Of a stretch of DNA of 64,000 bases, positions 59,033-64,000 are shown piece by piece. How positions within the stretch are numbered: the stretch's first letter is position 1; each line of letters begins with the position of its first letter. Under the pieces are notes generated by a model. The model was not told the origin of the DNA, searched no databases, and saw nothing but the letters and a program-made list of their open reading frames with translations. Origin of the DNA: Marsupella aquatica (lineage: Eukaryota; Marchantiophyta). The stretch is from assembly GCA_973895155.1 (NCBI GenBank), contig OZ316897.1, positions 10,726,001-10,790,000 of the forward strand, written 5' to 3'. The translations under genes were made by a program, and so were the position numbers.

Positions 59033-59414
59033 CACTAAGGGGGGCTTTACATGAAGGTGGGGGCAGTTCAATGTCTCTCCATCCAAAGCCGATGGCCATT
59101 TTCTTACACAAAAGTTAAAATACCTGAACAAAAATGTGTCAGGTTTGGAAGTAATCAATGCAATTCCCTGAAAAGAAGGGGCCGTTTCCTCCAAGTTTTT
59201 GACAAAAAAACTTGCACACATCAGCAAGAAAGGGGACCCACCAGGGGCCCATTGACAGATGACTAGGTTGGGTAATGCTATGGCTTGATTGTGCCCCCAA
59301 GTTCATGTAAAGTGAAGTGTGGCCAGTTCTCACATATGAATGGCTAGGATTACATCTTTCACTTAGAAAAAAAGGAATTGCTGCCCCCAAGTTCTTGTAA
59401 AGCCATCCTTAGTA
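59033..59414. mobile_element. CACTA-like MITE, about 382 bp
   Basis: The left end reads CACTAAGGGGGGCTTTACAT then GAAGGTGGGGGCAG. The right end, reverse complemented, reads TACTAAGGATGGCTTTACAA then GAACTTGGGGGCAG. Both are inverted terminal repeats starting with the CACTA-type motif. There is no coding capacity. A 3-bp target duplication (GGT/GAT) is imperfect. Confidence 0.7.
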
Positions 59415-62200
59415 GATTCCCAACTCTTGTCTGGAAGCATCTGGTCTCTCCTGGTGATTGACTTGGCTTGCCAGTCAAAGCAGATATTGCTACCAAATTG
59501 GCAAGAAAATTGACAGTAGATGCTGAATTTCTGTTGACTCAAGAAATTGGCAGGGAGATTCAACCAGTTAAGCATTAAAGGGTCACTGTCTGTGACAAAA
59601 TCTAGATCCACCATTTTCAGTACCTTTCTCATAAAATTGTGGAGTAAAATCTCACCCTAGAGGAGAATAATGTGAAAAAGAGAGAAGTTTTGGACAGTTC
59701 TCCTTTCATATGGCCAATAGTTGTTTAAGTTGGCCGTAGGTACATGTCTGTCTCTCTTGCACTAACCTAGATCTTCCCTAGAATGAGACACAAACCATTC
59801 ACGATATGGAGCCTTTAAATATTCAGGACTTCTATAATATTGCATGAAAAGACAATTCATGATGGCCTTGCAAAATAACAACAATTTACTTGGATGAGCA
59901 AGAAATGTTGTTCTTTCTAAATTGTAGAAATAGTGCAAACTTTTCAAAACAATTTAAAGATTAAAAACCCTGGGCCCCCACTCTTAGGTAAAATGGGTTG
60001 GATGGAGAACAATTCAAGGGTTGATTTAATTCATATTGAAGTAATTTTTAGGATTGGCTTGTAACTAAGCAACCCACGCTTTTATACAAATGTCACTTTC
60101 CAAATAAGGAAGGGCACTTTCCGCTCGCATTTGTTTTTGGGAAGGGGGTATAAAATTATCTCTGCTACACGGCATCATCTTAGTGGTACACATGGCATCA
60201 TCTAATAGGTACATATGTCTATGCCTTTTGGTATGCCGTTGTAAGTTGTGGGCGGGGTTGTGGGGTTAAAGGGTATGGTATGTTGAGGGGTTTAGGGTGG
60301 GTTTTTTAAACTGCCCTATGAGGAAACACATGGGGCAAATCCCTGTCCATTGGATCTGAGGGAGGAAAGATCTTTGAACCAAAAAAATGTAACTAATGAA
60401 GCCTATATAAAAATCCTCAAATCTGGACTTTATAATTATATCAAGGATATTAAGTATTGTCAAAATGTGTTTTTTTCTAAATAAGAAGGCAATTTTTTAT
60501 TGTTTCAAAAATAATAACTAGTATGTGGGTCCAGCTCAATTTTTTAACACATTGGTAATATTGTATTTGTTTGTTTTACTAACTCTCTTTCCGGGTCTTT
60601 CCTGGTTATCAAGTCTGCCAAAACTCTATGATGTGCCCAAATATAGTGCCAAGAATTTGGAAGGAGCTTTTAGCGTGCTACATAATATTGTCATCCTTTA
60701 TTTGTCTCCACCTCTTTCATGTTCTTTTCACCTCTCTATGTAATTCATATTGCAACTCCTCACTGTAGCAATCACCTCACTTGTTTGAGTGACAAATTAT
60801 TCATCACAAGGGTGAGCAACGAACTATCTTGGAGGCAAGGAGCTAGGCAATCACCTGCACTTCATTGTCTTGCAATATTTTTGTGCAATGGATAATTATG
60901 CATTGGACTTGTCTATAAAATCATGAGATGTTTTTAAAAGTATTTGAAGTTTGCATAATAAAAGTTGACATCACTAACAAACAAATTCATAAACTCAAAA
61001 ACTATTTATTGCATTGGTTTTTTAAGTGTTTTGTGGAGAGACAAGTATACTTTTTGTTTGGAAAGTGTACTTTATTCATCGTGATTTGTCTAGTAATGAC
61101 AAAAACAAAATTCTCATCAATTTTAATGGCAAATGGACTCGGCAAATGGAAATAAAGAAAAAACCCATAAGTGTAGAATCATAATGATCATGTTGGGAAG
61201 AGATTAACTTTATATACAGGCACCTTCATAAGAGAAGAAACATACCAATTTCATTTTTATTTTTTAAATGTATGTTTTACTAATCAATAGAAAGTCATAT
61301 CCTTATTTTTGTAGAGATTTTATAATAATAGAATAGTTTAATGTTTGGAGAGTAGTTGATTAGTCTTGAATGTGCAAGTGAGTTTTGACATTATGCTTAT
61401 GACTTTTTTGGTGTGTATTCAAGGAATATGTTTGAATAAGGCCTAGGGAGAGCTACACTCAAGTGGCATACAAGATATTTTTTAAAGATTTCTCATGGTG
61501 ACTACCATCAAGGTAAATGTTTATATCAGTGCATGTTTTTTATGACTAGAATTTGTGTTTATTTGTTATTTGTGAAGTGACTTGATATTTTGTCCATTCA
61601 ATTGACATGAGCAATTTTGTGTGAGTTTGTAGACAAATTTTGGCATCACTAAAAAACAACCCCAAGCTATCATCTAAGCTTGAAATAGAGGTTTATTTCT
61701 CTCTTTATTCCTCTTTGAATAAATGTGATTGCTAAAGTTGTTCACTCATAAAGCTAAATCAAGCATGGAATCTATCTATACTTTAAAATCTAATTTTCAC
61801 ACATGTAATATTTATCATAATAGTGTTTATTTTCAAATAAATTATCAGCTTAGCTAAATATTTGTAGCATTATCATATATGGATGTGCAAATATTAGTAT
61901 ATTAATTATTTACCACAACACTTAGAGCTTTTGAATCAACACAATAGATTTATGCAATCTTAACAAAACTATAAGTAATTGTAATTTGCAATTTATTTAT
62001 TAAAAGCAATGCTCTTGGTAGGTAGATGAGTCTTTTGTAATCTTGTTCCATATTGTTATGGTTATCTTAGCACATTACATATTAAAAAAGTAAAATTTGC
62101 CCTTTGTTGGATTCCAAAAATGGAGAAGTTAGCTCTTTGTACCTAAAATTATTCACTTCAGTTTATTATCAATCGGGTACTATAATTATAAAGTCCATAT
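59415..62200. other. AT-rich noncoding DNA
   Basis: No gene, RNA or element could be supported. Base composition is strongly AT-rich from about 60400. Confidence 0.45.
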
Positions 62201-62214
62201 CATATTATTCAAGT

Positions 62215-62935
62215 TAAGGCAATAAACTATAGACAATACACACATATGCAAAGGTTGGTGTAATGTTTGACCCTAATTGTAACTTCAAAATCAATATAAG
62301 GTTACAAGTTAAGGCATTTTGGTACACACATTCGCAAGGCTCGGTGTATTGTTTGACCCCAATTGTAGCTTCAAAATCAATATAAAGTTACAAGTTAAGG
62401 CATCCTGGTACACACATCTGCAAGGGTCGGTGTATTGTTTGACCCCAATTGTAACTTATAAAATCAATATAAGGTTGCAAGTTAAGGCATTCTGATACAC
62501 ACATCCGCAAGGGTCGGTGTATTGTTTGACCCCAGTTGTAACTTCAAAATCAATATAAAGTTATAAGTTAAGGCATCCTGGTACATACATCTGCAAGGTC
62601 GGTGTACTATTTGACCCCAGTTGTAACTTATAAAATCAATATAAATACAAGTTAAGGCATTATGGTACACACATCTACAAGGGTTAGTGTACTGCATGCT
62701 TGACCCTAGTTGTAACTTCAAAATCAAAATTAGGTTATCCGGGAAGGTTACAAGTCAAGGCATTTTGGTACACACATCTACAAGGGTGTGTATAATGTTT
62801 GACCCCATTTGTAACTTCAAAATCAATAAGGTCATAAGTTAAAGCAATTGGTACACATATAATATTCAAGGGTTTGAGTATTGTTTGACAAGTTGTAACT
62901 TAAAAACAAGGTTACTCGCAAGGTTATAATACTCT
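62215..62935 (+). repeat. Satellite-like array, period about 86 bp, about 8 copies
   Basis: The word AAGGCAT marks successive units at about 62311, 62397, 62484, 62570, 62654 and 62757, with diverged units on both sides. Each unit carries GGTACACACATC, GCAAGGGTCGGTGTA, TTGTTTGACCCCA and TTGTAACTTCAAAATCAATA. The array is noncoding. The larger step near 62757 reflects an insertion of about 17 bp. Confidence 0.92.
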
Positions 62936-64000
62936 AGAGTTTACATTCCAAAAATCTAACATTCAATACCACTTCAAAACAATATTTTCATAACTAGACC
63001 CTTCCACATGTTAACATTGTAATAATCCTTGCATTAAACTTCAATGTAAGCTTCCCGTGACCAAACCCTCACTTATTCACCCCACCTTCCTCATGATCTT
63101 TCACCCCTACTTATATTTCTAATATTCTTTCCCATTTTACTTGTATGGCGTCAAGAGGTTGAGAGAATGCTTTATATGTTGCTTACCAAGCTTATTTATT
63201 TTATTTTATTGCAATTAAATTGCCTTTTAAAATATACCTAATACCCAAGCTGGAGATTTTTCAAATATTGAATTTTTTCAAAGCCCACCTACTACGCAAG
63301 TTCTTCTTATTCCTTAGGGGCCATAAAGGGCAAAATCTAGTTATGTCAACATCCAAGCATGGATAGGTTTAGTTTAATAGAGTTGTTTGTGTCGAGAAGT
63401 GACATTACTCTTCACACGAGGTTTCACACACAAAAGCAACATAGATCATTGGATTCAAAACATCTAATGGTGTAAAAGTTCTTTTTGAGCTAAGAGACCA
63501 CACAAGTATTCACACACAAAATGAATCTGGATGGTTGGATTCATAACTTACATCTAACGGTAGGAAAGTTCATTTTCAGTTGAGAGGCCACACGAGCCTT
63601 CACACGAGTCTTCACACACAAAATGGATGTAGATCATGGTTTGATTCAAACCATCTATTTAATGGCTGGATATTTACAGGGTGATGTGGAATTTTGACAG
63701 AATTTTCAGAATTACACAAGTCTCTAACTGGACCAGTAACAAGGGGTACTATAGGGGGGTCCGTTCACAGGGGGGTAGAGAATTTTTACTGGGAGGAGGG
63801 GCCCAGGGATTAGAAATTGTGAAGACATCCACACTAGTTTGTTACTTGTGTCTAAGTTCCGATTTCCTTACTAAATTTGTTCTTCCACGCGTTAAGGTTT
63901 TATGGAAAACTGAGTCCAAGCCAAATTCTTGTTCTGGACTCCAATTTCACGTCCTCTTCTGTACAGTGCGCAATGAAGTAACTATATGTTTATGGTCCTA
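62936..64000. other. Noncoding right end with a short tandem repeat
   Basis: Apart from the repeat at 63405-63660, I see no feature here. Short open frames lack any recognisable domain. Confidence 0.4.
63405..63660. repeat. Diverged tandem repeat, about 90-100 bp, three units
   Basis: Units share CTTCACAC(A)GAG, TTCACACACAAAA(T)G, a GGATTCA(A/T)AAC phrase, ATCTAA(T/C)GGT and AAAGTTC. The third unit is partial. Confidence 0.75.

Noticed and set aside
1-64000. CRISPR arrays, bacterial operons, rRNA genes
   Set aside because: No such structure is visible. Tandem repeats here lack unique spacers, and gene structure is eukaryotic throughout.

Overview
The window is nuclear DNA from a land plant. 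The evidence is spliced genes with GT-AG introns, plant polyphenol oxidases (PPOs) with DWL and KFDV-type domains, a fragment related to violaxanthin de-epoxidase, a fragment related to the Rubisco-assembly/pterin-dehydratase family, and many degraded transposons. The PPOs start with a secretory signal peptide rather than the plastid/thylakoid transit peptide usual in flowering plants. That, with the clustered multicopy PPO family, points to a seedless plant (lycophyte, fern or bryophyte), but the species cannot be fixed from this sequence alone.

Layout. 1-1217 (minus): a long open frame running off the left edge that encodes a protein with two C-x2-C...H-x5-H zinc modules and an AT-hook-like basic patch. 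2.9-3.65 kb: a broken RAF2/PCD-like plastid protein gene. 6.6-11.9 kb: a decayed Ty1/copia retrotransposon with a 642-bp inverted-repeat element inside gag. 12-17.8 kb: noncoding DNA with MITE-like elements and a C-rich minisatellite. 18.4-56 kb: the PPO cluster. 25.8-30 kb, inside the cluster: a GC-rich, repeat-bearing unit with a broken coiled-coil ORF, probably an uncharacterised retroelement gag. 50.86-51.15 kb: one VDE-like exon. 56-64 kb: AT-rich DNA without a gene that I can support, but with a CACTA-like MITE and an array of about 86-bp satellite repeats.

The PPO cluster is the biological core. It has five members: PPO-1 (+, 18384-21211), PPO-2 (+, 34737-37058), PPO-3 (-, 40924-43698), a PPO-4 pseudogene (+, 47662-49307) and PPO-5 (-, 53649-55948). 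I resolved every splice junction in the four intact genes by hand. They give uninterrupted proteins of 566, 566, 567 and 564 residues. There are two subfamilies. Type I (PPO-1 and PPO-3) has six exons. Type II (PPO-2 and PPO-5) has four exons, lacking two of the type I introns at exactly matching positions: type I exons 2+3 total 404 nt, and type II exon 2 is 404 nt. PPO-4 is a type II gene destroyed by frameshifts, a LINE insertion and a deletion joining intron 1 to the last intron.

The intact proteins keep all the copper ligands, the thioether cysteine and the water-keeper glutamate. They vary (Ala, Ser, Pro, Ser) at the residue after the first CuB histidine, where monophenolase-active PPOs commonly have Asn. 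Together they look like a locally duplicated set of secreted o-diphenol oxidases. Flanking noncoding DNA is duplicated along with the genes, and PPO-1 alone carries a perfect 94-bp duplication of a TATA-containing promoter segment.
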